In this document: positions 1 to 8,739 of the stretch, piece by piece | How positions within the stretch are numbered: the stretch's first letter is position 1 | Layout: the number at the start of each line of letters is the position of its first letter | Made by a program: the position numbers and the translations under genes | The notes under the pieces: generated by a model | The model's input: the letters and a program-made list of their open reading frames with translations, nothing else | Database searches by the model: none | What the model was told of the DNA's origin: nothing | NCBI GenBank assembly: GCA_937922015.1 | Contig: CAKZVB010000004.1 | Coordinates: 1 to 53,102 of the forward strand | Direction: 5' to 3' | Length of the DNA stretch: 53,102 nucleotides | Source of the DNA: an uncultured Granulosicoccaceae bacterium | GTDB lineage: Bacteria > Pseudomonadota > Gammaproteobacteria > Granulosicoccales > Granulosicoccaceae

Positions 1-243
1 GTGCGTTCGAGTTATCGAGCAGAACGGGTTCTCGAATTGAACAATGTTGGCTTGAGTCAGTAGCGCAGACTGCGTTTTCTTGAAGATCGAGGGCTCTACG
101 TTACTTTGATATAAAGCAGTGACCGACTCGGAGTTTTTTTAATCAGGCACATTGGGCAGACCGGAGTTTGTGCGTGGATTCACGGCAGGTTGTCTGCCCG
201 CAGGTTACAGTTCGCCGATCAGTAGTAACATTTTCATGGGTAT
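1..243. other. left edge, no gene recognised
   Basis: I see no convincing gene here. Reading frame 1 on the plus strand is open from the window edge to a TAG at 61-63 (20 codons), so it could be the tail of a gene outside the window, but the residues are not recognisable. The rest is probably the leader of the SPOR-domain gene. A short CCG-ACT-CGG hairpin followed by a run of T near 129-143 is too weak to call a terminator. Confidence 0.3.
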
Positions 244-969
244 ATGATGACCATTACACGTGTGCGCAGAAACTACAAAAGGTTTCGGGTAGACAACCAT
301 TATTCGTATCCAGCCCTTTTTTTCTTCGTTGACATCCTGCTCGGTGCGCTGAAGGTATTGGCAATAGGGTTCGTATTGGCAATTGCCTGGCTGATTTTTA
401 ATCGCTATTTCGTTGAACAACACCAGATCGATACTGGTGCAACTATAGATGTAGCATCTCAGTCTGAAGGGGTTAAACCAAAACCCGGTCGAGAGAAAGC
501 GACTGCTGAGAAAAATGTTGTATCAATGAATGCGCTATCGGCACAGGAAGGTAATCTATCGATGGTACCAGCAGCGAGTGAAACAGCGCGGCTTGACACG
601 ACAGCCGCAGACGAACCTGCTGCGGCAAGCCCTGCCGGGACAGCCGACAATTTTAGCCTCATGGATCACAACTGGATTTTAGGCAAAAGCAAACTTGGCT
701 ATACCGTGCAGCTGGGATCTTCGCCCGAAAAAGCAAAGCTAGTCGATTTTGCAAAGCAAATTGAGCTGGATGAGCAGCTTCATATTTATACTTTTAAATT
801 AACCCCCAGTGGAAGGCCTGTTTATGGGTTGGCATTCGGGGTGTACTCTGATTTTGAAGTAGCGGAAAAAGTGATCGAAGAACTGCCGGCGTCGTTGCAG
901 GAATATCAGCCGTGGATAAGGCGCATAGATACTCTTCAGGATCAAATAATACGTCTCACCGGGAAGTAG
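244..969 (+). CDS. SPOR-domain inner-membrane protein
   Basis: A 241-residue single-pass membrane protein. The basic N-terminus is followed by a hydrophobic segment at about residues 34-53, an Ala/Thr/Glu-rich linker (about 60-140) and a C-terminal SPOR-like domain (about 150-241) beginning GYTVQLGSS and with the alternating strand/helix pattern of that family. SPOR domains bind denuded glycan strands of septal peptidoglycan, so a periplasmic role in division or wall remodelling is likely, but this is family-level inference. There are two adjacent ATG codons (244 and 247) and either could be used. It stands alone, convergent with the following trans-sulfuration gene. Confidence 0.75.
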   Translation: MMTITRVRRNYKRFRVDNHYSYPALFFFVDILLGALKVLAIGFVLAIAWLIFNRYFVEQHQIDTGATIDVASQSEGVKPKPGREKATAEKNVVSMNALSAQEGNLSMVPAASETARLDTTAADEPAAASPAGTADNFSLMDHNWILGKSKLGYTVQLGSSPEKAKLVDFAKQIELDEQLHIYTFKLTPSGRPVYGLAFGVYSDFEVAEKVIEELPASLQEYQPWIRRIDTLQDQIIRLTGK

Positions 970-1019
970 ACTCCTTGTGACAGAAACATAAGTCGCGAAC
1001 AAATACCTAAAGCTCCACG

Positions 1020-1039
1020 GTGCACACCAGGGTGTGCAC
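1020..1039. terminator. perfect 9-bp hairpin between convergent genes
   Basis: GTGCACACC at 1020-1028 and GGTGTGCAC at 1031-1039 are exact reverse complements with only AG between them. The hairpin lies in the gap between two convergent genes, where a bidirectional terminator is expected. No T-run follows on either strand, so it may work with Rho or only protect 3' ends. Confidence 0.45.
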
Positions 1040-1093
1040 ATAAGGCATCAGCAGCGAATCCTTACCTTGATTCGTCTCTTCTCGGGCAGGCCA

Positions 1094-2260
1094 TCAGCCT
1101 AGTGCCTGATCCAGGTCTGCAATCAGATCGTCAAGATCTTCTATCCCGACAGACAGGCGAACCAGGCCATCATCGATACCAAGCGCCGCTCTTTTCTCGG
1201 CAGGGATAGATGCATGTGTCATGATGCCGGGGTGTTCAATGAGGCTTTCCACTCCCCCCAGGCTTTCTGCCAATGCAAAGATCCGGACCTTTTCGAGGAA
1301 TGCAGTTGCCATCGGCAGGCCGCCTTTAAGTACGGCAGTGACCATGCCGCCCGGGCCATCCATTTGCTGATTGGCGAGGTCGTGCTGCGGATGGCTTTTC
1401 AGCCCGGGGTAGTAGACTTTTTCCACAGCAGCATGCGCTTCAAGGTAGCTGGCAATTTCCATCGCGCTTTCGCAATGTCGCTGCATACGCAGCGCCAGAG
1501 TTTTCAATCCGCGCAGTGCAAGAAAACTATCAAACGGTCCTTGTATAGCACCGACCGAGTTTTGTAAAAAGGTCAGGCTCTGCTCGAGTTCGGTGTTATC
1601 TCCAACGACCAGAACGCCGCCAACTATATCGCTGTGACCGTTCAGGTATTTAGTTGCTGAATGCATAACCAGATCAAAGCCGAATTCCAGTGGGCGTTGC
1701 ACATAGGGGCTGGCGAAGGTGTTATCGCAGCAACATAGAATGTTATTTTTCTTACTTAGTGCTGCTATTTGTTCAAGGTTTGAGAGCTTCAATAACGGAT
1801 TGGTTGGTGTCTCGACCCAGATCATTCTGGTCTTCGCCGTTATGGCAGCCTCCAGTTGAGAGATGTCTGACATATCGACAAACGAAAACTCCAGGCCTTG
1901 AGAACGTTTGCGCACGTTTTCAAACAGGCGATAAGAACCGCCGTATAGATCATCCATTGCGATAATGTGATCACCGGGTTGAAAATGATCGAGCAGTGTC
2001 GAAAGCGAGGCGATGCCAGACGCAAAGGCAAAGCCGCGGTTGCCACTTTCAAGGTCGGCTATACAGCGTTCATAAGCCATTCTGGTGGGGTTCTGGGAGC
2101 GACTGTATTCGTATCCCTGATGTACACCGGGGCTGGACTGTACGTAGGTAGAGGTGGCATAAATCGGTGGCATGATAGCGCCGGTTGAAGGATCCGGCGA
2201 CTGACCGGCATGAATAGTCCTTGTGGTGAAGCCCAGGCGATTCTTTAGCTGATTTTTCAT
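1094..2260 (-). CDS. trans-sulfuration PLP enzyme (cystathionine gamma-synthase/lyase family)
   Basis: A 388-residue Cys/Met-metabolism PLP enzyme, the usual full length for the family (E. coli MetB is 386). Visible marks are the YEYSRSQNPTR substrate/PLP-phosphate segment (about 50-60), the stacking tyrosine in DDLYGGSYR (Y106), the PLP-ring aspartate in CDNTFASP (D179), the Schiff-base lysine in SATKYLNGHSD (K204), and the C-terminal SLGGVESLIEHP block. The enzyme makes or cleaves cystathionine in methionine/cysteine interconversion. Sequence alone does not separate gamma-synthase (MetB) from gamma-lyase or beta-lyase. It lies downstream of the DHH gene but beyond that gene's terminator, so it probably has its own promoter. 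Confidence 0.88.
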   Translation of the reverse strand: MKNQLKNRLGFTTRTIHAGQSPDPSTGAIMPPIYATSTYVQSSPGVHQGYEYSRSQNPTRMAYERCIADLESGNRGFAFASGIASLSTLLDHFQPGDHIIAMDDLYGGSYRLFENVRKRSQGLEFSFVDMSDISQLEAAITAKTRMIWVETPTNPLLKLSNLEQIAALSKKNNILCCCDNTFASPYVQRPLEFGFDLVMHSATKYLNGHSDIVGGVLVVGDNTELEQSLTFLQNSVGAIQGPFDSFLALRGLKTLALRMQRHCESAMEIASYLEAHAAVEKVYYPGLKSHPQHDLANQQMDGPGGMVTAVLKGGLPMATAFLEKVRIFALAESLGGVESLIEHPGIMTHASIPAEKRAALGIDDGLVRLSVGIEDLDDLIADLDQALG

Positions 2261-2449
2261 CGTGCTGTTCTATGCTGAAAGGCGTGTAGTTTAGCTGGGA
2301 AGCGGCCGGCTTACCTGTCGATGTTTGTAATGTGCCGTGAGTGAGTATTTTAGATGTGCGCGCGTGAATGAAAAACTGCAAACGGGCAGTGCTTATGTTA
2401 CATCCCATAGGTTGAGTGCTATGGTTTGTCGGGTAGGTGATCCTGGGGA

Positions 2450-2476
2450 TAAAAAAAGCCCTCGTGAAGAGGGCTT
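2450..2476 (-). terminator. intrinsic terminator of the DHH gene
   Basis: Read on the minus strand: stem AAGCCCTC, loop TTCAC, stem GAGGGCTT, then a T-run (2450-2456). The 8-bp stem (2456-2463 with 2469-2476) is perfect. It sits just past the stop of the DHH phosphoesterase gene, the right place and orientation for its terminator. Confidence 0.88.
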
Positions 2477-2502
2477 GGTTTTGCTTCTTTCAATGCTGGC
2501 TT

Positions 2503-3459
2503 TTAACCGTCTTCGTTTATCTGCTTGATGATCTCTTCCAGTACTTGTGGTGCCCGATCGTGATCTACCTGGCAGGTTCCCGCGGCCTCATGTCCACCGC
2601 CACCGTAACGCAGGCAAAGTTCACCGACATTTGTTTTTGAATCGCGTTTAAGAATGGACTTACCAATAGCGTAAACACTGTTTTGCTTCTTGAGGCCCCA
2701 CAACTGATGGATGGAAATATTGCATTGGGGATATATAGCGTAAATCATAAAGCGATTGGTAGGATAGATAGTCGCTTCATCTCGCAGATCCAGCACCACC
2801 AGATTATCGTGAACGCTGCTGCAGCGTTTAATCTGTTCTTTAGCTTTATTTTTCAGCTGTTCGTAGAGTTCGATTCGTTCCACTACATCAGGCAGTTGAA
2901 GAATCTGTTCAATGCTATGTTCTGCGCAATAGTCGATCAACTTCATCATCAGTTCATAGTTTGATATTCTGAACTCGTGAAATCGTCCCAGGCCGGTGCG
3001 CGCATCCATTAGATAATTTAGCAGCGTCCAGTCTGTAGGGTCCAGCACTTCGCTGCGCACGTATTGCGCTGAATCTGCTTTATCTACAGCTTCCATCATT
3101 TCAACCCAATCGGCTGGAAAGGTATTTTCACCCCCGTAATAGTCATAGACCACCCTTGCGGCCGATGGTGCTTCCGGGTCGATTATATGATTGTCGTGTG
3201 CCCCGTTGCGGATAGTCTCACTGTGATGATGGTCAAACGCGATATGACAACCTGATACATAAGGCACGTTGGTAGTGATATCGTTGGGGGTGATATCAAT
3301 TTTGCCGTCCTGCATATCTTTTGGATGCACGAATTTGATTTCATCGAGCATATCCAGATGCTTCAGCAGAACTGCACACACCAGACCATCGAAATCGCTT
3401 CGAGTAATTAAGCGGAAACGCTGTGCGGTATCAGCGGAGGACCGTAATGGCATGTTCAT
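2503..3459 (-). CDS. DHH-family phosphoesterase
   Basis: A 318-residue DHH/DHHA1 protein. The N-terminal metal-binding motifs are SDFDG (D22, D24) and FDHHHSE (D76-H77-H78), and the C-terminal DHHA1 motif is YGGGGHEAAGT (about 287-297). The family includes exopolyphosphatases, nanoRNases (NrnA type) and cyclic-dinucleotide phosphodiesterases. There are no PAS/GGDEF or CBS domains, so a stand-alone cytoplasmic Mn-dependent phosphodiesterase is most likely; substrate unknown. The start is supported by GGAAGGGAG upstream on the minus strand. It is transcribed away from sbmA. Confidence 0.82.
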   Translation of the reverse strand: MNMPLRSSADTAQRFRLITRSDFDGLVCAVLLKHLDMLDEIKFVHPKDMQDGKIDITPNDITTNVPYVSGCHIAFDHHHSETIRNGAHDNHIIDPEAPSAARVVYDYYGGENTFPADWVEMMEAVDKADSAQYVRSEVLDPTDWTLLNYLMDARTGLGRFHEFRISNYELMMKLIDYCAEHSIEQILQLPDVVERIELYEQLKNKAKEQIKRCSSVHDNLVVLDLRDEATIYPTNRFMIYAIYPQCNISIHQLWGLKKQNSVYAIGKSILKRDSKTNVGELCLRYGGGGHEAAGTCQVDHDRAPQVLEEIIKQINEDG

Positions 3460-3723
3460 TCATAATCTCCCTTCCACCTTCAAGGCGGCTATTGTTTTTG
3501 TGCGAGGGTTATCGACTCGGAGCGAACTTACTTTAGTTGCATTGACATCCAGTGTTGTTTTTTAGTGGTTATCAGGGCGATTTGGCACCATGTGTGATTC
3601 GTTTGCTGGTTGTCTACACCGGTTGAGTCACGCATCGCGCATTTGTGATCAGCCTACGCGCGCAATAGTTGAGCTAGAATAGTAATTCCTATGCTCGATT
3701 GCATACTGCCCAAGGAACGTCAC

Positions 3724-4950
3724 TTGTTTAAATCATTTTTCCCGAAACCAAAGTTGTTTTTCTGGTCCGCTATAGCCTGGTTTCTTGTCGCTCTGGTTGC
3801 CTGGTACGGCTTTGTAGTGGATCTGGCGCCGCATCTCAGTCTGATCACCCCGGCGCCTGTTGAAGAAGGTGCGGATGCCAGTTTTTTGACGCTTGAGAAG
3901 GTCTGGGTCTATCAATACATACTCTTGTGCGCCTTTCTGTTTTGTCTGTTCTGGTTTTTCTATGAACGCAATAAGTGGTACTGGTGGGCGGTGGTGGGAA
4001 GCACCCTGATTTTGTTGATCACTTATATTTCGGTGCAGGTTTCGGTGTGGGTTAATGAGTGGTACGGGGATCTGTATGACCTGATTCAGGCAGCTATTGC
4101 AGAGCCTGGTTCTGTGGAACTTAGTAACTACCTGGGTAAAATAATCAGTGCCGTCTATGTGCTTGTTCCAAATATTCTTTTGCTGGTAGTGAATGCATTC
4201 TTTACGTCGCACTATGTTTTCCGGTGGCGAACCGCAATGAATGAATATTACACCGCAAACTGGCAGCAGCTTCGCAGTGTTGAGGGGGCGGCGCAGCGTG
4301 TTCAGGAAGACACGATGAGGTTTGCGTCGATTATGGAAGGGTTGGGTTCTGCGCTAGTCAGCTCTGTGATGACTCTGATTGCTTTTCTGCCAGTCCTGTG
4401 GGGGTTGTCTAAAGAAGTCGGGTCTATTCCGATTTTTGGTGAACTGGGAGGCGGGCTGGTGTTCGTTGCATTGTTGTCCGCGGCCTTTGGTACCGTTCTG
4501 CTTGCGCTTGTTGGTATACGTCTGCCGGGTCTCGAATTTAATAACCAGAAAGTTGAAGCGGCTTATAGAAAAGAATTGGTTTACGGAGAAGACAGTGATG
4601 AAAGAGCTGATCCTCCTACCTTAAAGGAACTATTTACCGGAGTCCGGGGTAACTACTTCAAGCTATATTTCAATTATCTGTATTTCAATGTGTTCCGATA
4701 TTCCTATCTGCAATTTGCCAACTTTGTCCCGTACGTTGCACTGGGACCGTCCATCGTCGCAGGGGTCATTTCATTCGGTGTGTTCAGACGGGTGCTGGAT
4801 GCTTTTAACCGGGTTGAAAATTCATTTCAATACCTGGTGAATTCATGGCCGACCATTATTGATTTGATGTCTATACACAAGCGACTAATTCAATTTGAGG
4901 GTGCGATGACTGATCCGATAAACCCGACAGTTGACACTGTGCCGCAATAG
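3724..4950 (+). CDS. sbmA: SbmA/BacA-type peptide transporter
   Basis: An inner-membrane protein of the SbmA/BacA family, which imports proline-rich antimicrobial peptides, microcins and modified peptides using the proton gradient. It has about seven hydrophobic segments and typical SbmA stretches such as VSVWVNEWYGDLYDLIQ and YLQFANFVPYVALGPSI. An ATG at 3691 would add 11 residues, but a TTG at 3724 gives MFKSFFPKP, which matches how SbmA proteins begin, and it has AAGGAA at 3712-3717 seven bases upstream. I therefore prefer the TTG start (408 residues; E. coli SbmA is 406). There is no ATP-binding domain, as expected for SbmA rather than BacA-like ABC fusions. Confidence 0.92.
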   Translation: MFKSFFPKPKLFFWSAIAWFLVALVAWYGFVVDLAPHLSLITPAPVEEGADASFLTLEKVWVYQYILLCAFLFCLFWFFYERNKWYWWAVVGSTLILLITYISVQVSVWVNEWYGDLYDLIQAAIAEPGSVELSNYLGKIISAVYVLVPNILLLVVNAFFTSHYVFRWRTAMNEYYTANWQQLRSVEGAAQRVQEDTMRFASIMEGLGSALVSSVMTLIAFLPVLWGLSKEVGSIPIFGELGGGLVFVALLSAAFGTVLLALVGIRLPGLEFNNQKVEAAYRKELVYGEDSDERADPPTLKELFTGVRGNYFKLYFNYLYFNVFRYSYLQFANFVPYVALGPSIVAGVISFGVFRRVLDAFNRVENSFQYLVNSWPTIIDLMSIHKRLIQFEGAMTDPINPTVDTVPQ

Positions 4951-4975
4951 ATATCGGCGGCAGCAGCTAAAAGGC

Positions 4976-5008
4976 AGCGAGGCTGAGACTAACTGTCGCG
5001 GCCTCGCT
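4976..5008 (+). terminator. hairpin downstream of sbmA
   Basis: AGCGAGGC (4976-4983) and GCCTCGCT (5001-5008) pair perfectly over 8 bp with a 17-base loop, 26 bases after the sbmA stop. No T-run follows, so this may be a Rho-dependent or 3'-protecting hairpin. It is between convergent genes. Confidence 0.4.
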
Positions 5009-5179
5009 GAACAGGGGGTGGATTTGTGCTTATGCACAGACCCAATCTAGCAACCGTGCTCTTAACAGTGTCTGAACTACCCCTATTGGCTGACTCCCAT
5101 TTTCAATGGCGATCCGCGAGGCGCTTGTGCGCACTCCGAATAGCTAAATGGTCGTTCTACCCGGCAGGCGGGCGATCAA

Positions 5180-5356
5180 TTAGAAGTAGTGGCGTTGAAC
5201 GCGGTGATAACCCCGAAACTCATGTCCATGACTTTCGTGCTGGCTGTGTTGTTTTGCAAACATGCCGGTAGGTTGTTCTTTCCCATGATAGGTCATAAGT
5301 CCGGTTGAGCAGCCTGTAACTGAAACGCATGCAAATAGCAGTAGTGATCGCAACAT
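5180..5356 (-). CDS. small histidine-rich lipoprotein
   Basis: A 58-codon gene on the minus strand, ATG at 5356-5354 and TAA at 5182-5180. The product starts MLRSLLLFACVSVTGCSTG, a textbook lipoprotein signal with lipobox VTGC and lipidated Cys16. Ser at +2 predicts sorting to the outer membrane. The mature part of about 40 residues holds seven histidines, including HSQHESHGHE, which suggests metal (Cu, Zn or Ni) binding; this is inference. It is divergent from the ECF sigma gene at 5646. I do not recognise the family. The signal peptide plus lipobox are what make this short frame credible. Confidence 0.65.
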   Translation of the reverse strand: MLRSLLLFACVSVTGCSTGLMTYHGKEQPTGMFAKQHSQHESHGHEFRGYHRVQRHYF

Positions 5357-5459
5357 TTTCTAGTCTCTGAAATGGTTCAGCCAGACGGTACAAGACTGAC
5401 AGACATTTGACTAGTGCAGCCTCCACATTTCAAGTTCCCAATCTGTGAAGTAGTCGGGC

Positions 5460-5489
5460 AGAATTAGTTTTGTAGACAAGTCTAATTCT
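5460..5489. promoter_or_regulatory. inverted repeat in divergent promoter region
   Basis: AGAATTAG (5460-5467) and CTAATTCT (5482-5489) are perfect 8-bp inverted repeats separated by 14 bases. The repeat lies in the 289-bp gap between the His-rich lipoprotein (leftward) and the sigma-factor gene (rightward). It could be an operator; no regulator can be named. The rest of the 5357-5645 gap shows no gene. Confidence 0.35.
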
Positions 5490-5645
5490 ATCAGTCGCTT
5501 ACGGGGCAGTTGGGTCTAAATATTGTGCTATTCCCGGTTAGCAGCCTGAATGGCAGGTGGATTGCTTTACTACGAGGTTCCCGGTCAAAGGAAGACCTTA
5601 GTTGGGTGTGTGAGGCAAGACTAATAACAAAATAGTGATCAGGCT

Positions 5646-6254
5646 ATGAAAGTGAAAGACAATACATCTCTCGAAAATTCAGACAGTGCGTTAATGCTGT
5701 CATACAGTGCCGGAGAGTGTGAAGGGTTTTCAGCTCTGTACGATCGTCATAAAACGCAGGTGCACCGGTTTTTCTACTTTGGTACAGGTGGCGATGAGCA
5801 GTTGGCTGGAGAGTTATTTCAAGACGTATGGATGACTGTTGTCCGCGGTCGGAAACGCTTTACCAAAGATATCAGCTTTGCAGACTGGTTGCGACATATT
5901 GCATGGGCCAGGTTGTACGACCATCTTCGATTGCATCCGTCATACCTGAATAATCTTTCAAAAGGTGCGACCGAGCAGACTGATGAATCGGATCTGCCTG
6001 AAAATGTGGTATCGATTCGTCGCAATGGTTTTCCGATAGACATTAACAAGCTTAGTGATGCTCAGTTACTGCGGCAATTGCAAAGCCTGTCTGATGATCA
6101 TCGTGAAATTGTCCTGTTGCGTTACTGCTTTCGAATGGATTTTAACGAAATAGCCGGGTTTCTCGACGTTGCCCGCAGTTCGGTTAATCTGTTGCATCGG
6201 GAGGCTGTGATGTTTCTGCGTCGTGAGTCCACCGGGGGGCAGTTGGGTGGGTGA
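5646..6254 (+). CDS. ECF-type RNA polymerase sigma factor
   Basis: A 202-residue sigma-70 family protein with only regions 2 and 4. Region 2 covers about residues 20-100 (FSALYDRHKTQVHRFFY, LFQDVWMTVVRGRKRF, SFADWLRHIAWARLYDHLR). Region 4 is at about 145-195 (LSDDHREIVLLRYCFRMDFNEIAGFLDVARSSVNLLHRE), with the HTH that reads the -35 element. ECF sigmas switch on small regulons after an envelope or chemical signal. The following gene overlaps it and encodes a membrane protein, as expected for a sigma/anti-sigma pair. The trigger is not visible. Confidence 0.85.
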   Translation: MKVKDNTSLENSDSALMLSYSAGECEGFSALYDRHKTQVHRFFYFGTGGDEQLAGELFQDVWMTVVRGRKRFTKDISFADWLRHIAWARLYDHLRLHPSYLNNLSKGATEQTDESDLPENVVSIRRNGFPIDINKLSDAQLLRQLQSLSDDHREIVLLRYCFRMDFNEIAGFLDVARSSVNLLHREAVMFLRRESTGGQLGG

Positions 6255-6648
6255 GGTTATCAATATTAGTCGCGCTAGTGACCTGGATATTTTCTCCGAA
6301 TTTGATGCGCAATGTCCGTCGATACCAGAAGAGATTGATACTGCTATACGGGCCTGCGCGCTAGGCGCTGTCAATCAGAATACATCGGCGGCCAAACCTG
6401 CATCATTTCGTGCTATCTGTGTTGTGGTCGTGCTGGTGTCATTGGTGGCACTAGCTGCAGTAAAAGGGCTAACAAGCAGAATGGCGGCTAATACCTATAC
6501 GAGCCATTACGGATTGTCTGACACAGAGCAGGGTGAATGGAGGCAAACACGTGAGTCGTGGCAGGCTTATATTTCTCAATTGGAAAGCGATCCTGTCTTT
6601 TTGCACTTACAGCGTGAAAAGGAATTATTTCAGCAACAATACCCGTAA
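6223..6648 (+). CDS. putative anti-sigma-like membrane protein
   Basis: An up to 141-residue protein whose frame overlaps the 3' end of the sigma gene. Possible starts are GTG 6223 and GTG 6247; the second lies just before the sigma stop with a G-rich run (GGGGGG) upstream and is my preference. It has an acidic cytoplasmic N-terminal part, one hydrophobic segment (AICVVVVLVSLVALAAVKGL, about residues 66-85) and a charged C-terminal part of about 55 residues. The zinc anti-sigma motif HxxxCxxC is absent. Position, overlap and topology suggest it controls the sigma factor, but the family is not recognised. Confidence 0.55.
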   Translation: MSPPGGSWVGEVINISRASDLDIFSEFDAQCPSIPEEIDTAIRACALGAVNQNTSAAKPASFRAICVVVVLVSLVALAAVKGLTSRMAANTYTSHYGLSDTEQGEWRQTRESWQAYISQLESDPVFLHLQREKELFQQQYP

Positions 6649-6835
6649 GGTCCACTGTGCTGATGGCGTAATTTTTCCAACAGGCTGATTTTCTACTCGT
6701 TATTTGAAATACCGTTTTCAGCCTATATAGTGAAAGCAAAAGGTGAGAACCGGGTAGCTAAATATCCCTCGGTAGTAGCCGCTAGCAGTTTCATGAGGCG
6801 ATTAGTCAATATATTTTGGCAGTCGGTATGAATAC

Positions 6836-7327
6836 ATGATTGGAAAAATTGTTTTTGCCATTGCGTCTGCTCTCTTTCTGGTGTCGTTATTCGTGCCAAC
6901 GGTAGTGGTGGGAGAAGAGAATTCTCTTACCGGGCTACAGACTTTTTTCTATACGCTGAGGTACGGCACAGCAAACGTAATCGGTGCTCATAGTATCAGC
7001 GATTTTCTGGTGAATATTATTGCCTTAATTGCAGCGGCAGCCAATTTCGTCTTTGTCTTCTGGGCGCTGCTGGTGTTTGCGCCAACCAGAATAACTTCTT
7101 TAAAATGGTTTTGGTGGGTAAGCTTGTTTTTTCTTATAGCCGCCGCCTACACCGGTGTTCAGGCAGCGTTGTCTGAGCGGGTATCACTGCAGTACGGCTA
7201 TTTCTATTGGACTGCCGCCTTAACACTGATGCTGGTAGCACCCTGTGTCTCAAGAATTGAAAGGGTCCGTTTCAAAAGGCTGAAGCTGCAGCAAGAACGT
7301 GAGGGACAAAAATCTCAGGTTGTCTGA
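6836..7327 (+). CDS. hypothetical four-helix membrane protein
   Basis: A 163-residue integral membrane protein with hydrophobic segments at about residues 5-25, 57-82, 88-110 and 121-142, and a basic cytoplasmic tail (RIERVRFKRLKLQQERE). No catalytic motif is visible and I do not recognise the family. It is 187 bases after the putative anti-sigma gene on the same strand, so it may belong to the same operon or be a target of that sigma factor. It is convergent with pncB, only 23 bases away. Confidence 0.6.
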   Translation: MIGKIVFAIASALFLVSLFVPTVVVGEENSLTGLQTFFYTLRYGTANVIGAHSISDFLVNIIALIAAAANFVFVFWALLVFAPTRITSLKWFWWVSLFFLIAAAYTGVQAALSERVSLQYGYFYWTAALTLMLVAPCVSRIERVRFKRLKLQQEREGQKSQVV

Positions 7328-7350
7328 GTGTACCTTCTGAAGCCTCTGAT

Positions 7351-8655
7351 CTACACAGTAACTTCTGTTGATGTCAGCTCGTCACGTCCGAACACTTTTA
7401 AATACCGGTCTACTTCGGATTTCGGCCCTGTGGCTTTGGCTAGGTTGTCCGAAAGTTTTACAGTGGGCTTGCCGGCTGCTTCCGTGACCTTGCAAACCAC
7501 AGAAAACGCTTTGAGATTGTCGTTGCGGTAGGGTGCGCAATCTCTGAAGTCGTTAGTCAGGTTTGTGCCCCAACCGAAGCTTGTTCGAACCCGACCTTCG
7601 AAGTGGTGATAGGTAGACTCGATGGTGTCTATATCAAGTCCGTCAGAGAAAATTATTAGTTTATCTTTTGGGTCTATCCCCATTTTTTCCCACCACGTTA
7701 TAATTTCTTCTCCGCCCTCGATGGGCGCTTTCGAATCTATTCGAAAACCTTTCCAGTCTGCTACCCAATCAGGTGCATCTCTTAGAAATCGGGTGGTGCC
7801 GTAGGCGTCCGGCAGTACAATTAGTAAGTTACTGTCGTAGGTTTTCTGCCAGCTTTCAAGTACGAGGTAGGGGGAGAGTTGTAATTCTGTTTCGTTTTTT
7901 GCAAGTGCTGCGGCGACCATCGGTAGTTCATGGGCATTAGTGCCTATTGCCTCCAGGTCATGGTCCATCGCAAGCAGCACATTGCTGGTGCCGGTAAAGT
8001 TGTCGCCGAGACCTTCTTTTAAGGCGTCTACGCACCAACGTTGCCACAGGAAGCTATGCCTTCGTCGGGTGCCAAAGTCAGCTATTCTCAAGTTTGGCAG
8101 TTTGGCCAGTCGAATCACTTTCTCCCACATCTTGGCCTTTGCGCGAGCATAAGTGACGTCTACTTCAAACCGGCCCATGCCGTGCATCGCGGCACGCGAT
8201 CTTAACTCACTGATGATTGCCAATAGTGGTATCTCCCATAGTGATACCTCTGCCCAGGTGCCGTGAATGTCGATGATATACTGGCCATCGCGTTTCGCGA
8301 GTTCAAATTCGGGCAGTTGGTAGTTTTTCAGCCATTGAAGAAAGTCAGCGCCGAACAGTCTCTCCTTGCCGTAGAATGTATTACCTGCCAGCCAGATATT
8401 TTCTTTCTTGGTCAGTTTGACAGAGCGTGCATGCTCAAGTTGTTCGCGTAATTCAATTTCATTTATTTCATCAGCAAGTCTCACTGTTTTGCTGCGATTG
8501 ATGAGTGAAAAGGTGACTGGAATATCTCGCCATTCCTGCCAGATGGTTTGCAGCATCAGAAGCTTGTATACGTCGGTGTCCAGTATGCTGCGAACGATCG
8601 GATCGTGTTTGAACGTATGATCGTAAACTCTTTTGGCTATATCAATATGTACCAT
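7351..8655 (-). CDS. pncB: nicotinate phosphoribosyltransferase
   Basis: A 434-residue NAPRTase, which joins nicotinate to PRPP with ATP use in the NAD salvage pathway. Family marks include [17 protein letters not shown] near the N-terminus, [36 protein letters not shown], and [25 protein letters not shown], which holds the histidine phosphorylated during the reaction in characterised members. The phosphate-binding [13 protein letters not shown] is near the C-terminus. Length is normal. It is in the same direction as fdhD but 84 bases apart with no clear linkage. Confidence 0.95.
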   Translation of the reverse strand: MVHIDIAKRVYDHTFKHDPIVRSILDTDVYKLLMLQTIWQEWRDIPVTFSLINRSKTVRLADEINEIELREQLEHARSVKLTKKENIWLAGNTFYGKERLFGADFLQWLKNYQLPEFELAKRDGQYIIDIHGTWAEVSLWEIPLLAIISELRSRAAMHGMGRFEVDVTYARAKAKMWEKVIRLAKLPNLRIADFGTRRRHSFLWQRWCVDALKEGLGDNFTGTSNVLLAMDHDLEAIGTNAHELPMVAAALAKNETELQLSPYLVLESWQKTYDSNLLIVLPDAYGTTRFLRDAPDWVADWKGFRIDSKAPIEGGEEIITWWEKMGIDPKDKLIIFSDGLDIDTIESTYHHFEGRVRTSFGWGTNLTNDFRDCAPYRNDNLKAFSVVCKVTEAAGKPTVKLSDNLAKATGPKSEVDRYLKVFGRDELTSTEVTV

Positions 8656-8668
8656 GCGAACCCTTCGC
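8656..8668 (-). promoter_or_regulatory. hairpin over the pncB ribosome binding site
   Basis: On the minus strand GCGAA-GGG-TTCGC lies directly before the pncB ATG. The only Shine-Dalgarno-like bases (GAAGGG) are in the 5' arm and loop, so folding would hide them. A second 5-bp repeat (CGCTC/GAGCG) follows at 8666-8680. Confidence 0.3.
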
Positions 8669-8739
8669 TCTGCAGGAGCGTAAGTATATCAACCGCCTTT
8701 CTGCTGTGATTGGCCGGTTTAGTTTTGAGTGATTGCTTG

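Noticed and set aside
120-143. Terminator at the left edge
   Set aside because: A 3-bp stem before the T-run is too weak to call.
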